The position numbers and the translations under genes were made by a program. From positions 124,001-188,000 of the forward strand of contig VKHL01000028.1 in the NCBI GenBank assembly GCA_015146655.1: 64,000 bases of DNA. Direction: 5' to 3'. Below are positions 9,862 through 20,996 of this stretch, in pieces (position 1 is the first letter of the stretch; every line of letters begins with the position of its first letter). Below the pieces are notes generated by a model, which searched no databases, was not told where the DNA came from, and saw nothing but the letters and a program-made list of their open reading frames with translations. Source of the stretch: Ochromonas danica. Taxonomy: Eukaryota; Sar; Chrysophyceae; Chromulinales; Chromulinaceae.

Positions 9862-12800
9862 ATGGATCCGTCTGTAAATAAGGTCCATCCGTTGTTTGAA
9901 GCATTTTTCTGGTTCCAGCCGTCTCGCCAACATGAGAACGCTGTGAGTGTCGTGATGCCTTTTCTCTCTGCTGTCTGTGTGATTGGGACTGATTGAGTGA
10001 TCGTTTTGACATGTTCTCCAGCCATTCCTGCCCAAGGTAATTTGGCACAGTCCTGAGAACGTCTCCCATGTGACCAAGGAGCACGCCGAGATCCCTTACT
10101 TTTGCTTCCCAGGTCACTCATTGCTGCTGCCCTCCTTCTCATACATGCTTGACACCCTTTTGTCTTTCCTTCTCTCTTATGCTTGATGCCGGTCTCTCTC
10201 TTTCGCAGACTTGAATCGCCTGCAACTCGAAAAGGCGCAAGAAAGCGCCTCCGAGTTCTTCGTCTTCACCCTGCAGAGCGCCTCAGGCGACCGCCTCTAC
10301 GGCTTTTGCTACAGAAATCTGTTTCGTGGTATGGCAAGGCGCTTTGACGTGGGTCGGCGAATCCGCCACTGTCTGTGCATCATTTCGCACTATCCTTACG
10401 TTGCTTTCTTCAAGAGCTTGCTGATGCACATCTACGGCGTGGCGCTGTTGGAGCGCTTCTTAGGACAATGCAAAACCTATGCACTGGGCTTATTGAAGAG
10501 CCTGTCAGACATGGCTGCCAATAATCTCCCTAACCTTCCCATTCCTGAGCCCGGACTCTTCTCAGAGCAAGCATTGAGTGGCGCAGACAAGGAAGTGCTG
10601 CGCAACAACAATGCGCTGCTAACTCCGTCTGTCACGTGGTCTCTTCCGAATCAACAAATCAATCAAACCTTTCAACGGGACGTTACTCTGCTCCCTCTTC
10701 TGGATATTCTCGGGTCTGCTGACAAGTTCTTCAAAGTGTTTTCGGCAGTTCTATGTGAGCGCAGGATACTCTTTGTTGGGGAAGATCTTCACCAGCTCTC
10801 CTCCGTCGTGCTCTCTGTCGCGGCAATGATCCATCCATTTTCCTGGAACCACACGTTGATCACAGTCTTGCCAGAGAAGTTGTTATCCATGATCGCCACT
10901 GCGCAATCCTATCTCATTGGTTTGAAGAAAAGCTGGCTCGGGATGGTCAACAAGGCCAACCTCGAAGGTGTTGTCTTGGTAGATCTTGAAGTGGGTGAAG
11001 TTTACACTTATGGTGGCGGATATCCAATCAAAGATCTCGTCGGAGATGCAGGAAATGCCTTCAAACAGGCTTCAGAAGGACTGGATCGCATGAGGCAAGG
11101 TTTGTCGAGCTTTTTGGGCAGCAAATCGTCTGCATCTTCCTCTTCCTCGAACGGTGGATCGGGGGATAGCTCAAGTGAAACTGGGCAGAGAGACATAATG
11201 GCAATGATTCTCTTGGATATGCGGAACATCTTTTCGTCCAAGCCAGGCGCTTCAACCATCACATCCGTGCTTCTCCGAGGAAGTAAGACAGTGGCAGAAT
11301 CGAAGGCTCAGTGGTCTCTGGATAGCGAGAAGTCCCTGCGCGATAGTCTTGCGGTCTTCTTCGTGTATCTCTTTGGTGATTTGGATGACTTCGTGATCAC
11401 TCAACCCTCGGGGAAGAGTTCCACTGCGCCAGCTGTGAGTGCGAGTCAAAGTGCTAAGATTCACAACGAGGTTCGTAACCACTTCAATCTACGCGGCTTC
11501 CTCGAAAGAAAGCAGAGCCAGGGCATTTCCAAACTTCTTTTTGACTTCTTGATGGAGTTCCTGCACTCGCAACTGTTCGAAGACTTCTGCAAATCGCGAT
11601 TACAGCGCATTCTTTCTACTTCGACTCGTACCGCAGGTCCTCCTTTCTCTCTGGAAAGTAATTGGTTGTGGTTTTAATTATTTATTTGTTTATTGTTGTC
11701 TGATGTTTTGTAGGAGTAGGTCAGTCAGCAGCACATCGCATGTCTCGCGCTTCCAGCGCGGCAAGTGTGATGACGTCGACTAGCGAGTCTGAAGACCTCT
11801 TCTCTGTCGCCAGTCAGGAGCTTTGGCAACGCAACCTACCACGCAGTGCTGCTTCCGTGAAGCAGACTATTGCTGCGCTCTCTGCCTCTTCCGCAACTAC
11901 CGATGAAAGTGGTGCCGCGACTTCACGAGTTTATGGGGAACAGTTCCATCTCATTACGTGGCAGCTAACTCAAGGCAATTCCTCTGCTGGGTCTTCGGGA
12001 GAGGGAGTGGATTTCTTCACTTCGTCCACTTCTGGACTTGAAGTGAACGATCTTATTCGTTCCCTGGGCCTTTTCAATGCTGTCGACAGGACAATTCAAG
12101 ATAGTTTCTCCTTGCGAACGTTGAGAAGGATTTTCTCAACGCTACATTATCGCCTACAAGTCTGTCGAGCAACGGGTTGCAAAGGAGGCGCTGGTTGGGC
12201 GGGTTGTAAAGCTCTGCTTCTCTTGCACTCTCTTTTGTTGTCAGGGCCGCTTTGCACCATAGCATGCGCCTTGGATCTTCTCCCTGTACTCCGTGGTCTT
12301 ACTCGGGTAGCACCTCCTCGCAACAACAACAGCGTGGTGGGGAGTGCTGCTGACTTCCTCTCGGGCCAGTTCGTTGATCTTAGAGCCCTCTCAACAACTG
12401 TAGTGGAACTGATAGTCGATCACAAGAAGCTCTTGGTGCAGCGACTTCATACTGCGATCTTTACGTTGAACCAGTCCAGTGGGGCAGGAGGGGCATCAGC
12501 GGCAGGAGGCAAGCTAATTCGTCAGTCGACGATCCGCTCTCGAACATCCACCTCTACATCTTCCGCTTTCTCCTCGCCCGCCACTTCTACCACTGCCGCC
12601 ACAGCTCTTCAATTACAAAGTGATGGTAGTCGACGACTACCTTCTCTGCAGGACCTTCATGGCTCGCTGGCCATTCCTGGCCTTCCTCCTCCTGCTGTCC
12701 TCCGCTGCTCTGAGATAGTTGCATCTCGCGCTGAGGTAGAAGATGGGCTTGATGATGGAGAGGAAGCGCTCACTGCGATAACTGTGGCAATTGGAGACGT

Positions 12801-13449
12801 GTCGACTGGCAAGGTGACTCCTCCTCCAAGGCCTCAACGCACTACACCCTCCTCTTCGTCTGTCACTTCTACTTCTCCTGCTCCTCCTCCAGAGGTGGAT
12901 CTGCTTGATTTGAATGGCACTTTATTGGACGACAGTGCTAAATATCGCGCTCTGAACAAGGACACGGGTGAAGTGTTGGATTTGAGAGCCTTTGAGGATC
13001 GCAACAAGCCTCTGCCCTTCCCCTACACCATTCCTCCCACATTACGTCCTCCTCCTCGTGATAGTGCTGTTGGAAATAGGCGCAAAGGTGCTGGTGGGAT
13101 CAGTCCTGTTGGTGAAAACTCTACTGGTGGCGCGGCGCGCGCTGGAGACTTCCTGGACCTGCTGGCACCAACCAGCCCCCATGAAACGAAGCCACAAGGA
13201 AACAGCCCTGTTGGAGGAAATAGTAGTAGTTCAGCCATTACTACTCCCTTCCTTCTAACCCCTGCACTTGCTGCTCCGGTGCAAACAATGCCTTCTCCAC
13301 GTATCAGCAGTACTTCTCAGCCTATGCCTGCCGCCATGCTTCCTCCTCCCATTCCCGCCGCTCCGCAATTCATTCTCACTCAGAGACCAGCTGGATTGGC
13401 GCAGGCTCCTCCAGATCCCTTCAAGGGCCTCGTGGACTTCACCAAGTAA
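9862..13449 (+). CDS. DENN-domain protein with clathrin/AP-2-type motifs (DENND1-like)
   Basis: Putative Rab guanine-nucleotide exchange factor. Exons 9862-9942, 10022-10112, 10209-11657, 11714-13449; phases agree; 1118 residues. uDENN: HPLFEAFFWFQ through YFCFPDLNRLQLEK and RLYGFCYR (residues ~9-110). cDENN: SLPNQQ...VFSAVLCERRILFVGEDL and the PYLIG-equivalent SYLIGLKKSW (~200-300). dDENN follows to ~535. Residues ~650-790 contain AGWAGCKALLLLHSLLLSG, reminiscent of the helical ENTH/ANTH core. The low-complexity Ser/Pro tail holds LLDLN (~936), FLDLL (~1020) and a terminal DPF, which look like clathrin-box and AP-2 appendage motifs as in DENND1 (connecdenn). The motifs support a role in endocytic Rab activation. 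The ENTH-like call is tentative. Confidence 0.85.
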
Positions 13450-13598
13450 TTAATGCGGAGATTCAACGGCTGCTTTGTACCCACCTTTGTGTGACGTATG
13501 TACTAGATGGTAGCGATGTGAGAAAAGAATATTGTGGACAAATAAACGGAAAATTCTGAATTACTGATGTGCAAGCAAACATTCATCATGATCATCTC

Positions 13599-16500
13599 TT
13601 ATCCTTCTTCGTCATCTCCCTCAAACTTCTCTTCTTCATGTAGGGTCTCAGGAAAGCGCTGCAGATCCAAGGTGAACGCCATCGAAGACGCCCTAACATC
13701 ACAAAATTCAAAGTGATTCATCACACACATAGTAGCGGCAAACAGTAGATGGACTAACATTTGAATGTCTTTTGCAATACCAACCAAAGCTTGAGCGTGC
13801 TCGAAGAAAATGTCCTTCAAGGAAATTACAATGCACTGAAGACCTCCCGCACGTGACCTCTGAGCGATATAATTGCACACCTTGGCCACGTTGACATTGT
13901 CCAAAGCGGCATCAATCTCATCCAAAACGAAGAAAGGGGCTGGGCGAAATGAATGGATGGCGAAGAGTAACGAAAGAGCAGCGACAGTTTTCTCTCCTCC
14001 AGAGAGCTGATCCATGTCTCTGGATACCAAAAGCAAGATCATTACAAGTTAATCAAAAGCAATTTATAGCTGCTGATTCTCACCGAAAGCGCTTCATTGG
14101 TGGCATCGCAGTGAATCGTACGCCCCCAAGATAGGGCTCGTCCGTGTTGTCCAGAGTTAAGTAAGCATTGCCTCCTAAACCATTAGATATGAGTGAGTGA
14201 TGCAAAAATACGCAAGCGTTACAGCGTACTTACCCAAAGGATGCTTAGAGGACTTCGTCATATCTCTATAGATCTGACTCAAAGCCTTCGAGACATGAGC
14301 GAAGCAAGCACTGAAGAGAGCATGCCGCTGACTTGTTACTTCCTCAAATCTGATCATAAAAATGAAATACAAAGCAGGTTATTCTCCACCAGGCTAACGA
14401 GGGATAACATGAAGACCTTTTGGCAAGATCACGCGCGGTGTCACGAATTTCATCTAGTTCCTTTTGACATTCTCGCAGCTTTGACAGACTATCTTCATAG
14501 CGTTGCTGGGCGTGCAAATTTGGTTGCATAGCAGCCAGATCCCGCTGTAGTACTAAGATGGCTTCACGGATTTCCTGTTCACGGCGCTGGCGCTCTGCAG
14601 CGGACAAACCACGCATCTGCTGCTTGGCAGAGGAAAGGTCCAACTTCTCCAACAACTCGCGATCCCTAAATACATAGAAAAAAGCAGCACCATCTGATAA
14701 GCACAATACATAGCAATGCTTGCGTATTTGCACTCCGACTACCTGCGTACTACAGGATCATTGATATCGCTGAAATGAACACTTGGCTCACTCTCTCTCA
14801 TGTTGACGTCTGCTTGACCTTCCATCTCCATCTCCCCTTCTACCTCCATTTCCTCTTCCTCCCCTTGCTGCGTCTTTCCTCGTCGCCTACGTCCCCAGGG
14901 CAGTGGAACCTGATCGAGTTGCGCATTCACCAACGTTGTGTGCACATCATGCCGGATCTTTTCAAGCACCAATTCACAGCGATTAATTTCCTTCTTGACC
15001 TTCTCGATATGCTTATGTTGTTCTTCTTTCTTCTTCATCATTTCATCCAGAACATTGAACAATACTTCTCTATCTTGCTTCAAAGTCGCTTGCTGTGTCC
15101 TAAGGTCTTTCTGTGTGTTCTCTACAAGACTCTGGAAGCGATTCTGGAGAGTCTCGACTTCTTCTGATACTGTCCCCATGGTCTCCTCCGTTTGTGCTAG
15201 TTGCTGAGAGAGCTTTTGTCTACTTCGAGCGAAGTTCTTATTACTTTCATAAGCTATTTGTGACTTGAGAGTAGCAGCTTGGTTCGTAAGTACTTCGATC
15301 TGGGCACTCAGACTTGCTTTCTGGCTTTCGGTCTCTCTTTCCCAAGTTACGATGTCTTCAATTTGAAGACGTTGAGAGAGATTTCGAAATAAAGTGGATC
15401 GATTGCTGGCAATCTTCTGTGCGGTTTCTTGAATAACTGCGCTCTCTTCCTCGCATTGATTGTCATAATCTGCCTTCCGATCTTCCAACTCCTTCAAATG
15501 GGGCCCTTTCCAAGCAAGCTGCACGGAGAGATGAGAAATCTTCTCTCGCAAGACTGAGAGATCCGTTTGATTAAAGTGAATCTTTGCCTGTAACGAACGG
15601 ATGGACTGGTCGTAGTAGGCTGCATGACTGCGCGCACCACCACCTGCTACTCCTGCTCCTTCCCCCCCAGGTACATGCCCTTCTAGTTGCTGTTGCAGCT
15701 CTCTCTTTTGCTGCTCCAAAGCAGCTTTCTGAGATTGCAACGCTATGACCTCAGCCTCTTGAAATCGATCTCTTTGCAACTCCTGTGCTTGACCGCCAGT
15801 CATAGCTCCCGCTTTGGAGATGATTTGTCCTTTCAGCGTTACCACTTTAACTTGTCCACCCTCAACACCCGCGGGACGACGATGGAAGGCTAGGTTACGA
15901 GCATCTTCAAGATTTTCCGCGATAACCGTGGTCTCCATGGCGAAAACTGCAGCTCGGCGATAGCGCGGATCCACTTCCAAAACGTCGATTGCAAGCTTAT
16001 ATCGTTGTGAAGGCAGGCTATCTCGTAGGCGCGCCAGTACTGAACTGTCAGCAACATCGAGGCTGTCCAAAGGAAGAAAAGTGGCCGATCCTATGTGATT
16101 TTCCTTCAGATACACTATACATTGTGTGGCGATATCCTTAGTCGCCACAACAATACTATCCAAATGCTTCTGCATAGCTACCTGCACAGCAAGATGATAC
16201 TTCTTTTGGATGGGCTTGACCAGATTGACAAGCTTGCCATATATTCCATCTCCCTCACCAAATAGAGACTTCATCACTTCAATGCTCTCCTGCAGCTTTG
16301 TGTTATGCTTGAATTTGGACTTTTCATAGCCAAGGTAATTGAGCTTTTGCTCAACAACCGCGAGCTCTTGGTCGACTGCTTCAATCTGACCATCAATCTT
16401 CTGCGTGGAAGATAGTTGTGCGGACTTTTGAGTTTCCAATCGAGCGATTTCTTGCTCATACTGCTGCGTCAAGGTCGACAGTCGAGCAGAGCGTTGTTCG

Positions 16501-17866
16501 TACTCCTTTATCATCGTTGATTGATTTAAGATATCAGCCTGTAGGGAGGCTATCTGACTTTCCAAACTCGCCTGTTGAGATCGACTGAGTTGATGCCTAG
16601 ACTGAATATCATCCAATAGCTTTTGGGAGGCAATCGACTCCTGTCTGGCTTGTGCTTTCAGCATTTCATACTCTGCGCGGTCATCACCGGACATTTGTAG
16701 GGCCCTTTTGTTATTTGCTTGCAATTCACTTTGTTTCTCTTCTAGTTGCAGTTCAACAGAGTCAATCTTCTCTTGTAAGGTTGCCAAGTACTCCTGCTGC
16801 TGCTTTTCGTCTTCGATAACGTTCTGGAGGTCCTTTTCCATTGTCTTCTTGCGTTTACCCAATAATCGTAGGCGATGATTAGCTTGTTGCAAATCAGCTT
16901 GAGCTTGATCAGCCTTCTTCTTGTTGGAGGTTAGTCGCTTCTCAATGTTCTGCAGTTGAGTGTTAACTCCAGCCAACTGACGCTTCGTGTCCGCTATCTC
17001 CTCATTCGCTAGGGTCTCCGCCTGACAGCTATCTTCAAGGTCGATTTCAAGTTCTTTCGTTTCTTTTTCCTATGAAACGATAAAGTTCTTAAATGTTGTC
17101 AACATTGGTTGCAAGGAAATGGACTTACCCGAGAAATGATTTTCTGTTGTAGTTGCTGTAGTTGAAGTGCGAGTAGCGAAGTTTGCAGCTCTTTCACGTT
17201 CTCTATCTTTTGCTGATAGAGTTGAGCCTCATCTCGCTGCGCTTTGACTTCTTTGTTCTGAGCCAGAAACATCTTCTTCTTCTGCATGGAGAAGATCGCC
17301 TTCTCTTCCGCTTCTTCCTTCTGAGTCTTAAGCACCTCATATTCCTTGCCCAAGTGGTCTGATCCGCAGATCTGCTCAAGCAAGTTGGTTACTTCAAGCG
17401 GAGTCTTGGAAGCGACCGCTTCTATGTCTCCCTGGAAGACCAAAAAATTACGCACTTTCACCAACACGCCGATCTTCTGCAGCATGGACTCATAGTGTTC
17501 ATAGGTAACAATCTCGTTCTGGTATTGATAAGAGCTCACACCGCTAGCAGTGACGGAGCGCGAGAAAGAAACTGTGGCGCCAGCTTCTTCGCCCTCCAAC
17601 TCTCCCTCCGATACCTCGTAGAGCAGCCGCACAACTGCCCGACGAGGTTGGGTGGTCTCATCTTTATGAAATAATAAATCTTTGAGGTTGGCAGAACGCA
17701 GCTGACGAGACTGCAGACCGAGCACAAAGGAGATGGCGTCCATCAGGTTCGACTTTCCCGCCCCGTTGGGACCCACGACGCAAGTGAAGTCATAGAAGGG
17801 ACCAATAACCTGAGTCCCAGCATAGCTTTTAAAATTTTCGAGCTCCAGCTGAAGCAATCGCCCCAT
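13599..17866 (-). CDS. SMC1: Structural maintenance of chromosomes protein 1 (cohesin)
   Basis: ATPase core of cohesin, which with SMC3 and SCC1 entraps sister chromatids. Exons (minus): 17866-17129, 17069-14743, 14665-14417, 14349-14234, 14174-14084, 14019-13759, 13692-13599; all GT-AG; 1291 residues, the normal size. It starts [15 protein letters not shown], typical of SMC1; a Met 16 codons upstream is less likely. Walker A is GPNGAGKSN, followed by long coiled coil, a hinge ([18 protein letters not shown], with GAMTGGQ), second coiled coil, then the signature LSGGEK and Walker [13 protein letters not shown]. The C-terminus [14 protein letters not shown] matches the family. The last intron (66 bp) has no stop and is a multiple of three, so its removal is inferred from homology. 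The gene ends 150 bp from the convergent DENN gene. Confidence 0.96.
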
Positions 17867-18289
17867 GGTCACCAGCAAAGACGAGGAGAGAGCCTCGGGA
17901 GGTAATCTAATCAAAGGTAAGCCAAATTAGCAGCACATAACAAAGGAGAATCCTCGACGAGCTTTTCACAGTGAAAAACGCGTTAGTGAAGACAACGGAA
18001 GTCAAATCAGCAGCTCTTGTTTGAATAATCTTACAATCACTACAAAAATGAATCTGCCGAAAGAATAACACCTATACTGATGCCTCGGAATATGCTACCA
18101 TGTTTAAACTATTCGCATATTTCCAAAGACATATTCCCTTCAGGACACCTAAACATCGCACAGGGAGAAGAGTGACTGATCATATATTCACCGTGCTGCA
18201 TATAGTCTCGCCACTATTGGAAGAGACAGAGAAGAGAACTCTCTGTAACCACAACGAACTCACACACTCACTATACCAAAGCTGCACTT
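17867..18289. other. Intergenic region between SMC1 and the lectin gene
   Basis: 423 bp upstream of SMC1 and downstream of the lectin gene (both minus strand). It contains SMC1 promoter and lectin 3' UTR. Nothing specific was recognised. Confidence 0.35.
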
Positions 18290-19633
18290 TTAGAGGATAT
18301 GCATCTTCTTCATCTTGAGGTAGAACATATATAAACCTACAGCAGCTACTACGATGACCAACAGAAGGAAGAGGAAAGGAAGTTTCCACCCGTCACTGGA
18401 TCCTGTTTGAACCAGTTCAGAGGCCTGGGTTTCGATGCGGTTCATCTTCCTGTCCAAAGCCGATTCAATATTAGACATCTTCTTCTCAATTCCGCCTTTC
18501 ATCTGTAACTCGAGGGAAGACAAACGAGACTCCAAAGAACCTTCCACCTGCTTTTGAATTAATCCCTCTAAGTTCTCGATCCGTTGCTCAGACTTGTCCT
18601 CGCGTTGCTCCAGTTTCTTGATAAGATTCTTGATATGGTCCATAATAGCAGCAACCTGATGCTCCACATGGTGGTCGAGAGTTTCATGTTTGTTGATAAT
18701 TTTGTTGATAACTTCTTCAAGAGCTAATAGCTGGTGATCCACATCTAAATCCTTCGGCAGTTCGAAGTGAACATTGCTGAACTCATGCGCTTCGTCTTCA
18801 TCCAACACCGTGGCATTGGAAAAAGACTTCAGGTAGAGCACGTCATGGTTATCAGCAAGCTGACCAGTAGTTGCAGTAAGACCAATATGAGAGCGCGCCA
18901 GCCAGCCTTCAGGAAGTCCAAGGGCAGGGATAGTTGTGCAATGAGTCCATTCATTGGTGTTTCGCGCGTCAATATAGATCTCCAACCTACCATTTACAGT
19001 TCAATCGTTTCAAAAATTCACATGAAATAATCAACATCAACAACACACTTACGACGTATCATTCAAGGTGATTTTAGCTCTGGAGGCATCAGTCACGGAG
19101 AAATCGGCGCGGTCGGCATGGTACCGAACGTTGGTATCGCATCCTTTCACATTGGAAGCCATGACCTCATAGGTCTTAGAACCATCATTGACAATAACAG
19201 CAACATCGCGATGATTGGCGAGATTTTCCGTGTTACGAAAGGTGTCAAAAATAATGCCAACGCCCACGAACTTCTCTTGGAAGCCATGTACAGGACCATC
19301 CACGTGATAGCCGGTCTGAGTAATCCAGAGAGCTAAGCCATCACCAAAGAAGTTCTTCCCCTGCCCTGAAATGCGAAACTTCAAAACAGAGGAGAAATAA
19401 GGAACGCTTACGGCCTTTCGGCTCCACAAAGCGCCCTTCTTGCTCTGACGATCAGGTGTCAGTCGAATAAAGTTGTTGTTTACCACTGTAGTCCCGCTTG
19501 TTCTCCAGTGGGGGCTAGCCAAGCGATTTCCTGAGGCGTCAACCTCGTTGAAAGGAGGTTCAAAAGAATGGTATTCCAGAAAATCGGCGGATGCTCTCGC
19601 CAAAAGAAGGCAGATAAAGAAAATAAACAGCAT
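18290..19633 (-). CDS. L-type lectin, ERGIC-53/VIP36-like cargo receptor
   Basis: Membrane lectin of the ER-Golgi pathway that binds high-mannose glycoproteins. Exons 19633-19053 and 18986-18290, 425 residues. Cleavable signal peptide MLFIFFICLLLARASA, then the leguminous-lectin-type domain: YHSFEPPF, GALWSRKAV, FFGDGLALWIT, VGVGIIFDTFRN, HRDVAVIVNDGSK and, after the intron, LGLPEGWLARSHIGLTATTG with LADNHDVL. A coiled-coil stalk follows (~260-375), then one transmembrane segment (FLFLLLVIVVAAVGLYMFY). The cytosolic tail is only about eight residues, KMKKMHIL, with no KKFF-type ERGIC-53 signal. The stalk favours ERGIC-53 architecture over VIP36. Confidence 0.92.
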
Positions 19634-20006
19634 GGGAAATACGAGTAAAATAGATGTAATTTGGTGTGAGTTTCCCAGACAAGAAGAAAGAAAAACGATA
19701 GTCTTTGTCTCAAAGCGATATCTTCTTTAAGGGGGGCAGTCCTGGCTTTCTTTCCTTTCCTTTTCTTGGCAGCCAAAGCCACCGCAGCACAGCAGCAGGA
19801 CGGATCCGGGCCACACCACCCCCGACTTTTCCCGGCAGAACGCGTTTTTTGGACTTGATAATTAACTTAAGACGAAGATCATCTGAAAGGCAGTTTCTTT
19901 CCCTCAGCCTGCAGGCAATTTTACCAATTCCAATTGGAATCAAAATAAATTCGTCTGGAATTAACTCAACTAGATCAGTCCACTGATATAGGCACTTCTT
20001 AGCATC
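19634..20006. promoter_or_regulatory. Shared upstream region of lectin and DNAL1
   Basis: 373 bp between divergent starts. It includes a G/C-rich stretch near 19790-19850 and a small palindromic patch (ccaattccaattgg near 19922). No known element was identified. Confidence 0.3.
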
Positions 20007-20852
20007 ATGGTTTGAAAATCTCTGAACTGTTACTTTCACTATTATCAAGGACTTATTATGTTGTTGTTTTGTTTCTTAGACAACCGTGGCACAAGCGATC
20101 AAGAATTGGGTGAGAAGGCTACCCATGCGCTCTGCTTCGTCTTGAAATCCAACTTTTCTTTATTCTTATTCCTTCTTTACTTGATTAGGAAACTGCCAAT
20201 AATGCTGTTGCCGAGGAGGCTGACTTTATCAAGCTTTACTGCCAAATGCCTCCCATAACAAAGATGGATGCCTCCTTGGCCACTCTAAAGAATTGCGAGT
20301 AAGCACTCCCGCAAATTGATAATCATTTTATTCTTGGTTATCTCATTTCTCTGTACCAGGCGCTTGGCTCTGTCCACAAACAACATTGATCGTATCGCGT
20401 CTCTGGCAGGAATGACCAAACTTAAGATTCTCTCTCTGGGGCGAAACCTGATCAAGAAGATAGAGAAATTGGAAGATGTTGCTGGATCCTTGGAAGAGCT
20501 TTGGGTTTCTTATAATCAAATAAGTTCTCTCGACGGCCTGCAAGCTTGCACGAATTTGACTACCTTGTACATCTCGAATAACATCATCAAGAGCTGGAGT
20601 GAATTGGACAAACTGGTTAGTTTCTTGGGTATATGCTTTGTGTAGATGAGTAATGAAAGATATTGTTTCGTCTAGGCCGGTCTTCCCAATCTCCGTGATG
20701 TGCTATTTGTGGGTAACCCAATATATGACGAGATGCCGAGAGAACAAGCGCGAATTGAAGTACTTAAGCGACTGCCACAAGTGGCAAAGATCGACGGCGA
20801 TATGGTTAAACCCACAGAGCGAGAGTTAGCCACTGGTGTAACTCCTGTATAA
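20007..20852 (+). CDS. DNAL1: Axonemal dynein light chain 1 (LC1)
   Basis: Leucine-rich-repeat light chain that binds the outer-arm gamma dynein heavy chain in motile cilia. Exons: 20007-20009 (ATG only), 20080-20109, 20189-20298, 20360-20615, 20676-20852; 191 residues, against 190 in human. Seen: [47 protein letters not shown], then [54 protein letters not shown] and [10 protein letters not shown]. The LRR pattern and the MDASL / NCE.L.LSTN block are diagnostic. The first exon is the least certain part: its donor is GTTTGA, but the resulting start matches the expected N-terminal length. Indicates that the organism builds flagella. Confidence 0.92.
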
Positions 20853-20996
20853 ACTAATTGATAATATTTATTGCTTCCTATCTTGCAGGTCCTTCCACAA
20901 AGAGAACAGTTTACTTACGAGGACAAAACTGGATTACCAGACAAATATATTCTAATGTCTTTCCTACGCTACCATCCAGAAAGACGAATAGCTTTA

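Noticed and set aside
9781-10142. Overlapping minus-strand frames near the DENN start
   Set aside because: They are antisense to DENN exons 1-2, which carry the uDENN sequence and agree in splice phase.
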